From the NCBI RefSeq assembly GCF_900167975.1, contig NZ_FUZU01000001.1:2751331-2815330 (forward strand): DNA of 64,000 nt. The letters are read 5' to 3'. Shown here one piece after another: positions 35,766-44,313 of the stretch (positions within the stretch are counted from its first letter, which is position 1; the number at the start of each line of letters is the position of its first letter). This DNA is from Ohtaekwangia koreensis (GTDB lineage: Bacteria; Bacteroidota; Bacteroidia; Cytophagales; Cyclobacteriaceae). The notes under the pieces were generated by a model. The model saw only the letters and a program-made list of their open reading frames with translations, searched no databases and was not told where the DNA came from. A program made the position numbers and the translations under genes.

Positions 35766-36251
35766 TTACTTTAATTGTATAGTGACTACTGCATTACCGG
35801 AGCCCACGGCCTGGGCCAAACCAGTCGGATCATTAATCTTACCAAGCCTGGTGTAGCTGTAAGAAGTCGAAAATGCCTCGTAAAAAAGCACCAGTGTTTT
35901 TGATCCATACAGAAGAAGATCTCCTGCGTTTATTTGTCCGGGATTTGAGGCGTTCGTGGGCAGACTGCTTGCCAGGTCAAAATATTTCTCGTTACCATTA
36001 AGCTCCGTCATGTTCATCGTTAAAGGTAACATCGCTCTGAATGCAGTGGCTGCTGGATTATCCAGGAGAGTCCCGGTGAACTCCCGGGAACCAATTTTTA
36101 TAACAAGTGTATCGCCCATAAATTCTGAATTATCTGTAATCATATTTCGATTGCCATCGGAAGGAGACGGAGTGTCCTGATCACAGCCGGCACCCATCAG
36201 TATAGGCAGTAAAAATAGCAAGGTGGCAAGAGCTCTTTTCATAAATTTCAT
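35766..36251 (-). CDS. Cyclophilin-like fold lipoprotein
   Basis: About 161 residues from MKFMKRALAT (alternatives at 36278 or 36242). Lipobox-type GAGC (Cys near 23) and a cyclophilin-like domain (PF18050 type): LVIKIGSREFTGTLLDNPAATAFRAMLPLTMNM, ELNGNEKYFDL, GQINAGDLLLYGSKTLVLFYE, TRLGKI and a C-terminal GNAVVTIQL. No prolyl-isomerase activity is established for this family. It sits between the alpha/beta hydrolase gene (36321) and the cupin gene, all leftward with short gaps, suggesting one transcription unit. Confidence 0.82.
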   Translation of the reverse strand: MKFMKRALATLLFLLPILMGAGCDQDTPSPSDGNRNMITDNSEFMGDTLVIKIGSREFTGTLLDNPAATAFRAMLPLTMNMTELNGNEKYFDLASSLPTNASNPGQINAGDLLLYGSKTLVLFYEAFSTSYSYTRLGKINDPTGLAQAVGSGNAVVTIQLK

Positions 36252-36320
36252 TTCGTGTTTTTTCTTCAGTGACGCCATACCTAGTTACGAATCTATACCT
36301 TAATGTCGGCCCTGTTTGCT

Positions 36321-37433
36321 TTACTTTCCTTTTGTCGGTTTTGTGTTTGCCTTTGCTGTGGATCCGGATCTAAGGTTTTTATTGAAAAACGCTTCTAACG
36401 TGTCGAATGGGATCACATCACGCTTATCGTATAAGTCCACGTGCACCGCACCAGGAATGATCACCAATTGTTTGGGTTCAGCGGCAGCTTTATAGGCGTC
36501 TTCGCTGAAGTAGCGTGAATGCGCCTTTTCCCCAGCGATAATTAATACGGGGCGCGGCGAGATTTCTTTGATATAGGTCAGCAGAGGCATATTCATAAAT
36601 GACCAAGGATTGGTTGCCGTCCAGGAACTATTTGAATTGACAGAACGGGGATGAAACCCACGCGGTGTTTTGTAATAGTCAAAGTAGTCGACCACGAATT
36701 GCGGCTCATTGCCAGTAAGCTTCTCGGGTAGATGGTTCGTGCTGGCGGCATACGATCCCTTCTCGGCATCTTTCCAGCGTTGCTCTCCAAGTTGCTCAAG
36801 GGTTTGGGTACGTTGCTCTGGAGTAAGCGCATCATAGTATCCATTCGCCATTACACGGCTCATATTGTACATGCTGGTGACAGCCACTGCTTTTATCCTT
36901 TTGTCAACTGCGGCGGCGTTTAATCCCATCCCGGCAAATCCACAAATGCCGATGATCCCGATCCGGCTCCTATCAATATTCTTTTGCAGCCCAATAAAAT
37001 CTACGGCAGCACTGAAGTCTTCAGTGTTGATATCAGGTGATGCAACGTTACGTGGTTCACCACCGCTTTCGCCTGTGTAAGAGGGATCAAAGGCGAGTGC
37101 AACAAAGCCGCGCTCAGCCATTGTCTGTGCATAAAGGCCAGAGGATTGTTCTTTAACTGCGCCAAACGGCCCACTGATGGCAAGAGCGGCCATAGGCTTT
37201 CCTGCCGCATCCTTGGGAAGGTATAAATCTCCCGCCAGCAAAATTCCATAACGGTTTTTAAAAGTTACCTTCTGGCGCGTGACCCTGTCGCTGAGTTGAA
37301 AAGTATACTGTTCTCCTTGATTTTCCTTATTCATAGTTTGCTTCGTTTGGGTTGACACTGCACCTCGATTTTGTGAATGAGCTTGTCCTATGATGAGTAA
37401 TGACAAGGCCGCTAATGTGGCTATTGATTTCAT
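36321..37433 (-). CDS. Secreted alpha/beta hydrolase (YcjY/dienelactone-hydrolase-like)
   Basis: 370 residues: signal peptide (about 1-20, QAHSQ), then an alpha/beta-hydrolase domain beginning VTFKNRYGILLAGDLYLP. The nucleophile elbow reads GICGFAG, a cysteine-type G-x-C-x-x-G as in dienelactone hydrolases and YcjY-like proteins; a C-terminal histidine sits in PGAVHVDLYDK. Substrate unknown. It heads a leftward operon with the cyclophilin-like and cupin lipoproteins, and the AraC regulator at 37876 is divergent to it, a common arrangement for local control. Confidence 0.83.
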   Translation of the reverse strand: MKSIATLAALSLLIIGQAHSQNRGAVSTQTKQTMNKENQGEQYTFQLSDRVTRQKVTFKNRYGILLAGDLYLPKDAAGKPMAALAISGPFGAVKEQSSGLYAQTMAERGFVALAFDPSYTGESGGEPRNVASPDINTEDFSAAVDFIGLQKNIDRSRIGIIGICGFAGMGLNAAAVDKRIKAVAVTSMYNMSRVMANGYYDALTPEQRTQTLEQLGEQRWKDAEKGSYAASTNHLPEKLTGNEPQFVVDYFDYYKTPRGFHPRSVNSNSSWTATNPWSFMNMPLLTYIKEISPRPVLIIAGEKAHSRYFSEDAYKAAAEPKQLVIIPGAVHVDLYDKRDVIPFDTLEAFFNKNLRSGSTAKANTKPTKGK

Positions 37434-37875
37434 GATTTTTGATTTGATTTACTTATACAAAGTTGGTGCGGTAGGAGCGCTTTGGGTTAAAGAAAATCAA
37501 ACCAATCATTAAGATTTTCAAACCTGATTATCTATTGGCTGAAACATGATACTTTGTTTTTTAAACTAAGAAATGGTTTTTGTAAGAATCTGGGACTGTG
37601 TAGGCTATAGGCTCATTTGCAATTTTGCCGTAAGGTGACCGGCCGTCAGCAAACTAAGAAAATGGATCAGTCACTTTTATAAGTTTGATAATCTTAATAG
37701 AAAGATTGAATTTCTTACTTCCCAACCGCGTTGGAAAAGAGAGATTTGTGCCTCTGGAATTTAAGCCAGGTGACAATGATTTTCAGGACGATAAAAAGGC
37801 ATGTGAATGGATCGGCAACCAGGATTCGTTTCCGGATCTTCACAAATGAAGTTGATACCATTTAAAAGCAAGAGT
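37434..37875. promoter_or_regulatory. Divergent regulatory region hydrolase/AraC
   Basis: No gene seen. A TAAGTTTG sequence at 37680-37687 fits the Bacteroidota -7 box and could drive the AraC gene, though no -33 match is evident. An in-frame upstream extension of the AraC frame begins at 37807. Confidence 0.35.
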
Positions 37876-38778
37876 ATGGAGAAGGAGAAGGGCAATGAAC
37901 GATCCGTTTCAACTTTTAACAGCGAACTTAAACTCAAAGGCTTTAACGCCTTCCAGATCGAGGACGACTCGAATGGTGTGAGAGAGTATAGCCGGAAAGA
38001 TTTTTATAAGATTTGCCTGACGACCGGAGAAAGTATCATTAACTACGCTGATCGTAGCTACGTGATGAAAGGCACGATCTTGTTCTTTGCCAATCCCAAT
38101 ATTCCATATTCGTGGGAGACAATTTCAAGGAGTTACGTAGGGTATACATGTTTGTTTTCGGAAGACTTTTATAAACCATCAGACCGCAGTGAAAGCCTGC
38201 AGCATTCGTCCCTCTTTAAAATTGGAGGAACACCCATCATCCCTATTTCTGAGGAGAAGCGTGAATTTCTGAATGGTATTTTTCGAAACATGATCATAGA
38301 ACAACGTACTGCCTATGCGTTCAAAGATGATCTGATTCGAAACTATGTGAATCTCATTATACATGAAGCTTTGAAGCTTCAGCCAGCGCAGGATTTTGAT
38401 CAGGTCAAGAATGCATCGCATCGGATCACAAATGTTTTCCTGGAGCTACTGGAAAGACAATTTCCCATTGAGCGTAAAGATCGTCCCCTTCAATTACGCA
38501 CCGCCCAGGACTATGCCAGTAACTTAAATTTGCATGTCAACTACCTCAACAGAGCCGTTAAGGAAACAACAGGGAAATCTACAACAACGCATATCACTGA
38601 GCGTATGGCAAGTGAGGCGAAAGCACTGCTTCTGCATACCGATTGGAATGTAGCCGACATTGCTTACGCGCTCGGGTTTGAGTACCCGACCTATTTCAAT
38701 AACTTCTTCAAACGGATTACGGGGACAAACCCAATGTCTCTAAGGCCTACCGAAAGTATAGGAGATCAAACTCATTAA
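37876..38778 (+). CDS. AraC-family transcriptional regulator
   Basis: 300 residues from MEKEKGNERSV; upstream starts at 37807 and 37846 remain possible. N-terminal cupin-like AraC ligand domain (about 20-180; RKDFYKICLTTGE, GTILFFANPNIPYSWE) and C-terminal HTH_18 domain (about 200-295; LNLHVNYLNRAVKETTGKS, DIAYALGFEYPTYFNNFFKR). The stop is 3 bases before the acetyltransferase start, so the two are one operon. It is divergent to the YcjY-like hydrolase operon, which is the other likely target. Confidence 0.88.
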   Translation: MEKEKGNERSVSTFNSELKLKGFNAFQIEDDSNGVREYSRKDFYKICLTTGESIINYADRSYVMKGTILFFANPNIPYSWETISRSYVGYTCLFSEDFYKPSDRSESLQHSSLFKIGGTPIIPISEEKREFLNGIFRNMIIEQRTAYAFKDDLIRNYVNLIIHEALKLQPAQDFDQVKNASHRITNVFLELLERQFPIERKDRPLQLRTAQDYASNLNLHVNYLNRAVKETTGKSTTTHITERMASEAKALLLHTDWNVADIAYALGFEYPTYFNNFFKRITGTNPMSLRPTESIGDQTH

Positions 38779-38781
38779 ACG

Positions 38782-39342
38782 ATGTCGGATAAGATGGATA
38801 TTTTTCAAAAGATGCTTGCCGGCGGCATCATCAGCAGTGATGAAATGTGCCAAGCGTGGGACGCTGTTTTTCGCGCGCAAAGATTACCGCCTGCACTTAA
38901 TGCCTCTACTACAATCGATGAAATTAGAGAACGTTTAAGTGAAATCATCGATAGCCAAATTGATGGGAGTACAACGGTCTTCGTGCCGTTCTATACAAAC
39001 TTTGGAAAGCATATCAAGCTTGGTAAAAACGTCTTCATCAATCATGCGTGCAGCTTCCTGGACCTTGGCGGAATTACAATTGAAGATGATGTGCAGATTG
39101 GCCCACGGGTAAACCTGGTAACCGAAAATCATCCGATAGATCTGGCAACCAGAAAGCATCTGGACTTGAAGCCAATTGTGGTTAAACGAAACGCATGGAT
39201 AGGAGCGGGCGCTACGATCCTTCCCGGAGTTACAGTAGGAGAGAACTCTATTGTTGCAGCAGGCGCGGTGGTGAATAAAGATGTTCCGGACAATAGTCTT
39301 GTCGGGGGAATTCCGGCAAAATTTATCAAAGCTATAGAATAA
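38782..39342 (+). CDS. Hexapeptide-repeat O-acetyltransferase (LacA/Maa-like)
   Basis: 186 residues. A short helical N-terminus is followed by left-handed beta-helix hexapeptide repeats: IKLGKNVFINHAC, ITIEDDVQIGPRVNLVTENHPID (catalytic-type His in ENHP), AWIGAGATILPGVTVGENSIVAAGAVVNKDVPDNSLVGGIPAKFIK. This is the sugar/maltose O-acetyltransferase family, acetyl-CoA dependent and trimeric. The N-terminal maltose-acetyltransferase motif is weak, so the acceptor is uncertain. Cotranscribed with the AraC gene 3 bases upstream. Confidence 0.88.
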   Translation: MSDKMDIFQKMLAGGIISSDEMCQAWDAVFRAQRLPPALNASTTIDEIRERLSEIIDSQIDGSTTVFVPFYTNFGKHIKLGKNVFINHACSFLDLGGITIEDDVQIGPRVNLVTENHPIDLATRKHLDLKPIVVKRNAWIGAGATILPGVTVGENSIVAAGAVVNKDVPDNSLVGGIPAKFIKAIE

Positions 39343-39753
39343 CATTCATTCACCTTTTAGCGAGGTTAGCTGCGTTTATATCTAAATTCAAATCTTCACC
39401 TGGCTGACTTCAGTTTCTATTTTTACATTAAAAATCACATAATGGGAATCGCTATGCTTAGAGAGAGCATTAAGGAGCGTCCCTGATTTGAAAATTAGCT
39501 GAACATTCCTGAATAGATTTTTTGGAGTGTTTTGTATTTGGTAACAATCCAACGAAGGAGCGAAGTGGACCTCAAAATCCTTGTAGACGTTTAGTATACA
39601 TCTTTTTGACTTTTGAGAATCATTAATTCCATACTTTGCTCCCAGCAATGCAACGGCAAACAACAGCCGTTGCACTCTAAGTTGTCAACGTACAGACAGT
39701 AAACTGACAAATTGAATGAAGTAAAACATCTCATAAAAACTTTTTGGAAACCA
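39343..39753. other. Intergenic region with hairpin
   Basis: 410 bases. A leftward 95-codon frame (39388-39675) has no recognisable features and its start lies inside an inverted repeat (tgcaacggc 39649-39657 / gccgttgca 39666-39674), so it is probably not a gene. The hairpin may act as a control element before the GH127-like gene. Confidence 0.4.
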
Positions 39754-41622
39754 ATGGAACAGATGATTACAATAAGAAGAATAGTATTGTTGATTGTGTC
39801 GATAGCGTTTTGTCATCCTTGTCTCTTCAGTCAGAATGTGCCCCCTAACACGAGAATTGAAAAAGCCATACCTTTTTCAAATACGTCAGTGATCCTGAAT
39901 CCATCAGGGGTGAAAGAGCGTGAAGATTTGAATACATCCTATTTGAAATCACTGGACCCCGATCGGTTGCTTCACAACTTCAAAGTGAATGCTGGTCTAC
40001 CTTCAACTGCTAAACCTTTAGAAGGTTGGGAAGCTCCCTATATTGGTCTCAGAGGTCATTTTACAGGGCACTATCTTTCAGCAGTTTCAAGTTTGGTGGA
40101 GCGGTATAAAGACACCTTGCTGACGGGCAGGCTGAATTACATGGTAGAAGAATTATATAAATGTCAACGCGCTTTAGGAAACGGATATCTTAGTGCATTT
40201 CCTGAAAAAGACTTTGATACGCTAGAAGTCAAATTTGGGGGTGTCTGGGCACCTTACTATACCTATAACAAAGTCATGCAAGGCCTGCTGGATGTTTATG
40301 ATCGCACCGCCAATAAAAGGGCTTATGAAATGGTGGTAAACATGGCGGCATATGTAGAGAAGCGAATGGCTCGGCTTGATAAGGAAACCATCGAGAAGCT
40401 GCTATATACAGCTGAAGCTAATCCCTCAAACGAGCCGGGAGCTATGAATGAGATTCTCTATAAACTATATAAAATCTCCAAAGATCCCAGGCATCTGGCG
40501 TTGGCAAAAATATTTGATCGGGATTGGTTTGCAGTTCCGCTCGCGAGGAATAAAAATATTTTGAGTGGACTGCACGCCAACACCCATCTGGTGCTCGTCA
40601 ATGGATTTGCTCAGCGGTATTCCATAACACGGGACACATTATATCGTGATGCCGTATTGAATTTCTGGAACATGCTCATCAATCATCACGCCTATGCCAA
40701 CGGCTCAAGCAGCGGTCCGCGCCCTAATGTAACAACGCCTACTTCGCTTACCTCAGAGCATTGGGGTGTGCCTGGACATTTAAGCAATACCATGACAAAC
40801 GAAATTGCCGAGTCATGCGTATCTCATAACACCCAGAAACTTACCTCTACGCTTTTTTCCTGGACTACTGATGCAAGATTCGCAGACACTTACATGAATA
40901 CCTTTTACAATTCTGTGATGGCACTGCAAAGTGCCCATACTGGTGCCTGTGTCTATCATTTGCCATTGGGTTCCCCCCGTAAAAAAGTCTTTTTAAAAGA
41001 TAATGATTATCGCTGTTGCAATGGCTCCTCTATTGAGGCTTTCGCATCCCTGAATTCAAATATTTATTTCCACAGTGATTCAACCCTATGGGTGAATCTG
41101 TATATTCCCTCTAAGGTAAAGTGGGAAAAACGGAATATTGTTCTGGAACAAACAGGCAATTTTCCCATGAGTCCAGGTGTTGAATTCAGGTTGTCTTTAA
41201 AAAAGAAGGCAGCATTTAAACTTAAGTTACTGGTGCCGGCCTGGGCGGAAAAAGCTGATGTGTACATTAATGACGAGAAACAGGATATTACAATCAAACC
41301 TGATTCATACATAATTTTAACTCGTGAATGGAGGGATAACGATAAAATCAGGTTGACTTTCCATTATAATTTTTATGCAAAGCCAATGCCCGATGACGAG
41401 GATGTCATATCCATTTTTTATGGTCCGACCATGCTGGCTTTTGAGAGTGCTTCAGAATTAATCTTAAAAGGTGATGTTGAGAGTATACTGCGTGATCTTT
41501 CAGTAACAGAAAATAATCGGGTCTTCAAGCTACGCAACAATGGAAAAACGTATATGCTTAGACCGCTCTATGACATAGAATCTGAATCCTTTGGCGTGTA
41601 TGCTACCATACGGAACTATTAA
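39754..41622 (+). CDS. GH127/GH146-type beta-L-arabinofuranosidase (DUF1680 clan)
   Basis: About 622 residues from MEQMITIRR (upstream start 39712 and downstream start 39763 possible). Signal peptide to about CLFSQ, (alpha/alpha)6 barrel of the DUF1680 family (YIGLRGHFTGHYLSA, NGYLSAFPE, GVWAPYYTYNKVMQGLLD), then C-terminal beta domains. The zinc and nucleophile residues are present: Glu and Cys in EIAESCVSHN and the CC pair in YRCCNGSSIEAF; in HypBA1-type enzymes a zinc-bound Cys is the nucleophile. It would release beta-L-arabinofuranose from plant glycans, extending the arabinose-removing capacity of the island 6 kb upstream. It stands alone. Confidence 0.88.
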   Translation: MEQMITIRRIVLLIVSIAFCHPCLFSQNVPPNTRIEKAIPFSNTSVILNPSGVKEREDLNTSYLKSLDPDRLLHNFKVNAGLPSTAKPLEGWEAPYIGLRGHFTGHYLSAVSSLVERYKDTLLTGRLNYMVEELYKCQRALGNGYLSAFPEKDFDTLEVKFGGVWAPYYTYNKVMQGLLDVYDRTANKRAYEMVVNMAAYVEKRMARLDKETIEKLLYTAEANPSNEPGAMNEILYKLYKISKDPRHLALAKIFDRDWFAVPLARNKNILSGLHANTHLVLVNGFAQRYSITRDTLYRDAVLNFWNMLINHHAYANGSSSGPRPNVTTPTSLTSEHWGVPGHLSNTMTNEIAESCVSHNTQKLTSTLFSWTTDARFADTYMNTFYNSVMALQSAHTGACVYHLPLGSPRKKVFLKDNDYRCCNGSSIEAFASLNSNIYFHSDSTLWVNLYIPSKVKWEKRNIVLEQTGNFPMSPGVEFRLSLKKKAAFKLKLLVPAWAEKADVYINDEKQDITIKPDSYIILTREWRDNDKIRLTFHYNFYAKPMPDDEDVISIFYGPTMLAFESASELILKGDVESILRDLSVTENNRVFKLRNNGKTYMLRPLYDIESESFGVYATIRNY

Positions 41623-41872
41623 TGCCAGGGCTTCTGATGGGTCAAACCTCGGGGTATGTTGAAATTGATTGTGCCGCGACGAGCATTTTAACCACCTTCT
41701 TTATCAACCCTTTTAGCGTTTGCAGCTATCCACTTGTTCCGATGGATACGCGGGTCTCTCATTGAAGTGATCCATCGTACAAATGTTTCATTTTCCCCCA
41801 CTTTTGTATCATTTTACTAAGTGATTGCCGAGCGAACTTTATCCTTTCATTAAACGATAAAATTTTACGAAC

Positions 41873-42691
41873 ATGGCAAAGACAATTTTTATAACAGGCG
41901 CATCGCGTGGATTTGGCAGGATTTGGACAGAAGCGTTTTTACAGCGTGGCGATCATGTAGTTGCCGCTGTTCGCAACCCTGAAACATTACAGGATCTTAC
42001 AAAAGAATTTCCATCAAGTCTATTGGTCGTAAAACTTGATGTTACGGATAAAAAAGCAAGTTTTGAAGCAGTAGAAACTGCAAACAATCACTTTGGACGC
42101 ATCGATGTATTGATAAACAATGCCGGCTATGGGCACATTGGAGCTGTAGAGGAGTTAAAAGAGCAAGACGTTAGGGTGCAGTTTGAAACGAATGTATTGG
42201 GCTCATTATGGACTATACAAGCGGTTCTGCCCATTATGCGTAATCAAAATTCAGGGCGAATTATTCAACTCTCGAGTGCGCTGGGCTTGAATACTGTATC
42301 ATTAATGGGACTCTACAGTGCCTCTAAGTTCGCAGTGGAAGGTCTTACGGAAACACTGGCAGGCGAAGTAAGTGGTTTTGGCATTAAAGTAACCCTATTG
42401 GAACCCGGTGGTTTTTCCACCGATTTCTTCGGTACAAATTCTCTTGCGTTGAGTGAATCAATAACGGCTTACGATGGCATCCGAAAAGCCTTTTATGAGC
42501 AGGCCAATGAGCAGGATTCCGGTAAGCCTGAGGCAACTGTCAAGGCTATTCTTAGCCTGGTGGATGCGGAAAATCCGCCGTTAAGATTGCTATTGGGCAA
42601 AACTACTTATCCTTGGGTAAAATATACCTATGAAGAACGCCTGAAAACATGGGAATCATGGCAGGAAGTTTCTGTAGCAGCACATGGGTAA
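41873..42691 (+). CDS. Short-chain dehydrogenase/reductase (SDR), copy 1
   Basis: 272 residues of the classical SDR family: TGASRGFG (NAD(P)-binding, about 8-15), NNAGYG (about 83), active-site Ser in QLSSALG and YSASK (Tyr-Lys pair, about 152-156). Arg in ASRG and RNP after strand 2 favours NADPH. Substrate unknown. An AraC-family regulator follows 59 bases downstream, an arrangement repeated with another SDR at 57419. Confidence 0.9.
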   Translation: MAKTIFITGASRGFGRIWTEAFLQRGDHVVAAVRNPETLQDLTKEFPSSLLVVKLDVTDKKASFEAVETANNHFGRIDVLINNAGYGHIGAVEELKEQDVRVQFETNVLGSLWTIQAVLPIMRNQNSGRIIQLSSALGLNTVSLMGLYSASKFAVEGLTETLAGEVSGFGIKVTLLEPGGFSTDFFGTNSLALSESITAYDGIRKAFYEQANEQDSGKPEATVKAILSLVDAENPPLRLLLGKTTYPWVKYTYEERLKTWESWQEVSVAAHG

Positions 42692-42708
42692 AGGAAGTTT
42701 AAAATTAG

Positions 42709-42733
42709 CAGAATCCGATTTGCCGGGTTCTGT
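42709..42733 (+). terminator. Hairpin between SDR and AraC genes
   Basis: cagaatcc pairs imperfectly with gggttctg, followed by ttttact. It lies 18 bases after the SDR stop and 17 bases before the AraC start, so it may end the SDR transcript or attenuate read-through. Confidence 0.45.
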
Positions 42734-42750
42734 TTTACTTGCTAAAAAGA

Positions 42751-43647
42751 ATGAATCACTTTAAAAAAATAAGCGACCTACATGAAGCTCTTGGTATAAA
42801 GCCACCCGAGCATCCGCTATTCAGTGTGGCCTACGGTGAACGGGATAAATGTACGGCGATGAATGAACTTGAATTTTTTTCAGCGTTTTATATCATTGGA
42901 TTTAAAAAATTGAAAGCCGGCAGTATGGTTTATGGCAAAACGAAATATGACCATGACCGCGGGTCCATGTCGTTTGTAAAGCCACAACAGAAGGTGATCT
43001 TTAGAAATGTGGAACTACAGGAAAAGGGATTCTTAATTATTATCCACGAAGACTTTTTACCAGGAACAGCCCTTTACAACAAAGTTAAGAAATACAGTTA
43101 TTTCGATTACGAAGTAAATGAAGCATTGCACCTTTCACCCGGAGAAGAGGAGATAATCTGGAATTTGTATTTCAGTATAGAAAAAGAGTATAGCAATAAT
43201 ACTGATGAACATAGCAAGGACATTATTATTAGTCATCTCGATACCTTGCTTAACTACGCACAACGCTTTTATAAAAGGCAATTCATTAGTCGGACACAGC
43301 TAACGGGTTCAACTGTTACAAAATTCAACGCATTGCTGGCAGCTCAGTTCGAAGATAGAAGAACAAAAGATATCGGATTGCCCACGGTGTCTTTCATGGC
43401 AGAAAAACTCCATCTGTCGCCGCGATATTTAACTGATCTACTCAAGCAAGAAACCGGAAAAACAGCTTTGGAGCTTATTCACCTTTTCTTGATTGGTGAA
43501 GCAAAAAATCTGCTGGCAGAAGGTGAAATGAACGTATCGGAAGTCTCACATTCCCTTGGCTTTGATAATGTCACGTATTTCTCGCGTCTGTTTAAAAAAG
43601 AGGTAGGGATTGCTCCCAATAAATTCAAAAACCATTTCCTGAATTAA
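42751..43647 (+). CDS. AraC-family transcriptional regulator
   Basis: 298 residues from the ATG at 42751 (a TTG four codons upstream is less likely). N-terminal sensor domain beginning HFKKISDLHEALGIKPPEHPLFSV, with YGKTKYDHDRGSMSFVKPQQ, and C-terminal HTH_18 domain (VSFMAEKLHLSPRYLTDLLKQETGK; VSEVSHSLGFDNVTYFSRLFKKE). It is a close relative of the regulator at 58304; both follow an SDR gene, suggesting control of, or by, the reductase substrate. Confidence 0.9.
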   Translation: MNHFKKISDLHEALGIKPPEHPLFSVAYGERDKCTAMNELEFFSAFYIIGFKKLKAGSMVYGKTKYDHDRGSMSFVKPQQKVIFRNVELQEKGFLIIIHEDFLPGTALYNKVKKYSYFDYEVNEALHLSPGEEEIIWNLYFSIEKEYSNNTDEHSKDIIISHLDTLLNYAQRFYKRQFISRTQLTGSTVTKFNALLAAQFEDRRTKDIGLPTVSFMAEKLHLSPRYLTDLLKQETGKTALELIHLFLIGEAKNLLAEGEMNVSEVSHSLGFDNVTYFSRLFKKEVGIAPNKFKNHFLN

Positions 43648-43755
43648 GAAGGAAGGAATCTTATATATATATATATAGCCTCTTTACACTCTGTTGTGAA
43701 AATCATATAGCACCGCCTGCGGTGACAATAACAATTCTTAAAATGTAGTATAAAA

Positions 43756-44172
43756 ATGAAGCGTACAGCAAAAGCAAATTGGTCAGGCACCTTACAGAAA
43801 GGTAAGGGCGAATTAACCACCCAAAGTAAAACGTTAAACGATACAAACTACAGTTTTAAAACTCGTTTTGCGGGAGATCAAAAAGGCACAAATCCTGAAG
43901 AATTGTTAGCGGCAGCACATGCAGCATGTTTTACAATGGCAGTCAGTTATATATTAACAGAAAAGGGATTGAGTCCTACATCATTAAATACGCAGGCAAC
44001 GTTGTCAATGGAAGGTCTTGAAATAACGGGGACACATCTGTATATCACGGGCTCTGTATCCGGTATTAGCGCACATGAGTTCGAAGCCATTACTAAAGAT
44101 GCGGAAAAGAATTGCTTGATTTCCAAAGTCCTGAATATTCCCATCAGTTCGGAAGCACATTTTGTGTCTTGA
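43756..44172 (+). CDS. OsmC-family peroxiredoxin
   Basis: 138 residues of the OsmC subfamily: NPEELLAAAHAACFTMAVSYIL with the first redox Cys (about 56), and the second Cys in KDAEKNCLISKVLN (about 119). OsmC proteins reduce organic hydroperoxides using a two-cysteine mechanism. Full length. A run of ta repeats (about 43662-43676) lies upstream, and the gene converges on the histidine kinase at 44314. Confidence 0.9.
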   Translation: MKRTAKANWSGTLQKGKGELTTQSKTLNDTNYSFKTRFAGDQKGTNPEELLAAAHAACFTMAVSYILTEKGLSPTSLNTQATLSMEGLEITGTHLYITGSVSGISAHEFEAITKDAEKNCLISKVLNIPISSEAHFVS

Positions 44173-44279
44173 TTCAAATAAACTTTATATAGCTGTATAA
44201 AAAGACTTCTGTGGCCCCGAGTGATTTGCGCTGAAGGCGACAGCATTCAGGATGAAGTGACCACTACTATATATCGTTA

Positions 44280-44297
44280 GTAGTATATATATACTAC
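44280..44297. terminator. Perfect AT palindrome between convergent genes
   Basis: gtagtatatatatactac is an 18-base perfect palindrome lying between the OsmC stop and the stop of the leftward kinase. It may serve as a shared terminator, although its AT content makes a stable hairpin doubtful. Confidence 0.4.
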
Positions 44298-44313
44298 GAG
44301 TTTAGTCCGTGCT

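Noticed and set aside
39388-39675. Leftward 95-codon frame before the GH127-like gene
   Set aside because: Start codon lies inside a hairpin, no family recognised; could be real but unsupported.
43662-43676. Run of ta dinucleotides as a possible phase-variable repeat
   Set aside because: Similar short tatata runs occur in many intergenic regions of this window, and it is not placed inside a promoter spacer that I can define.
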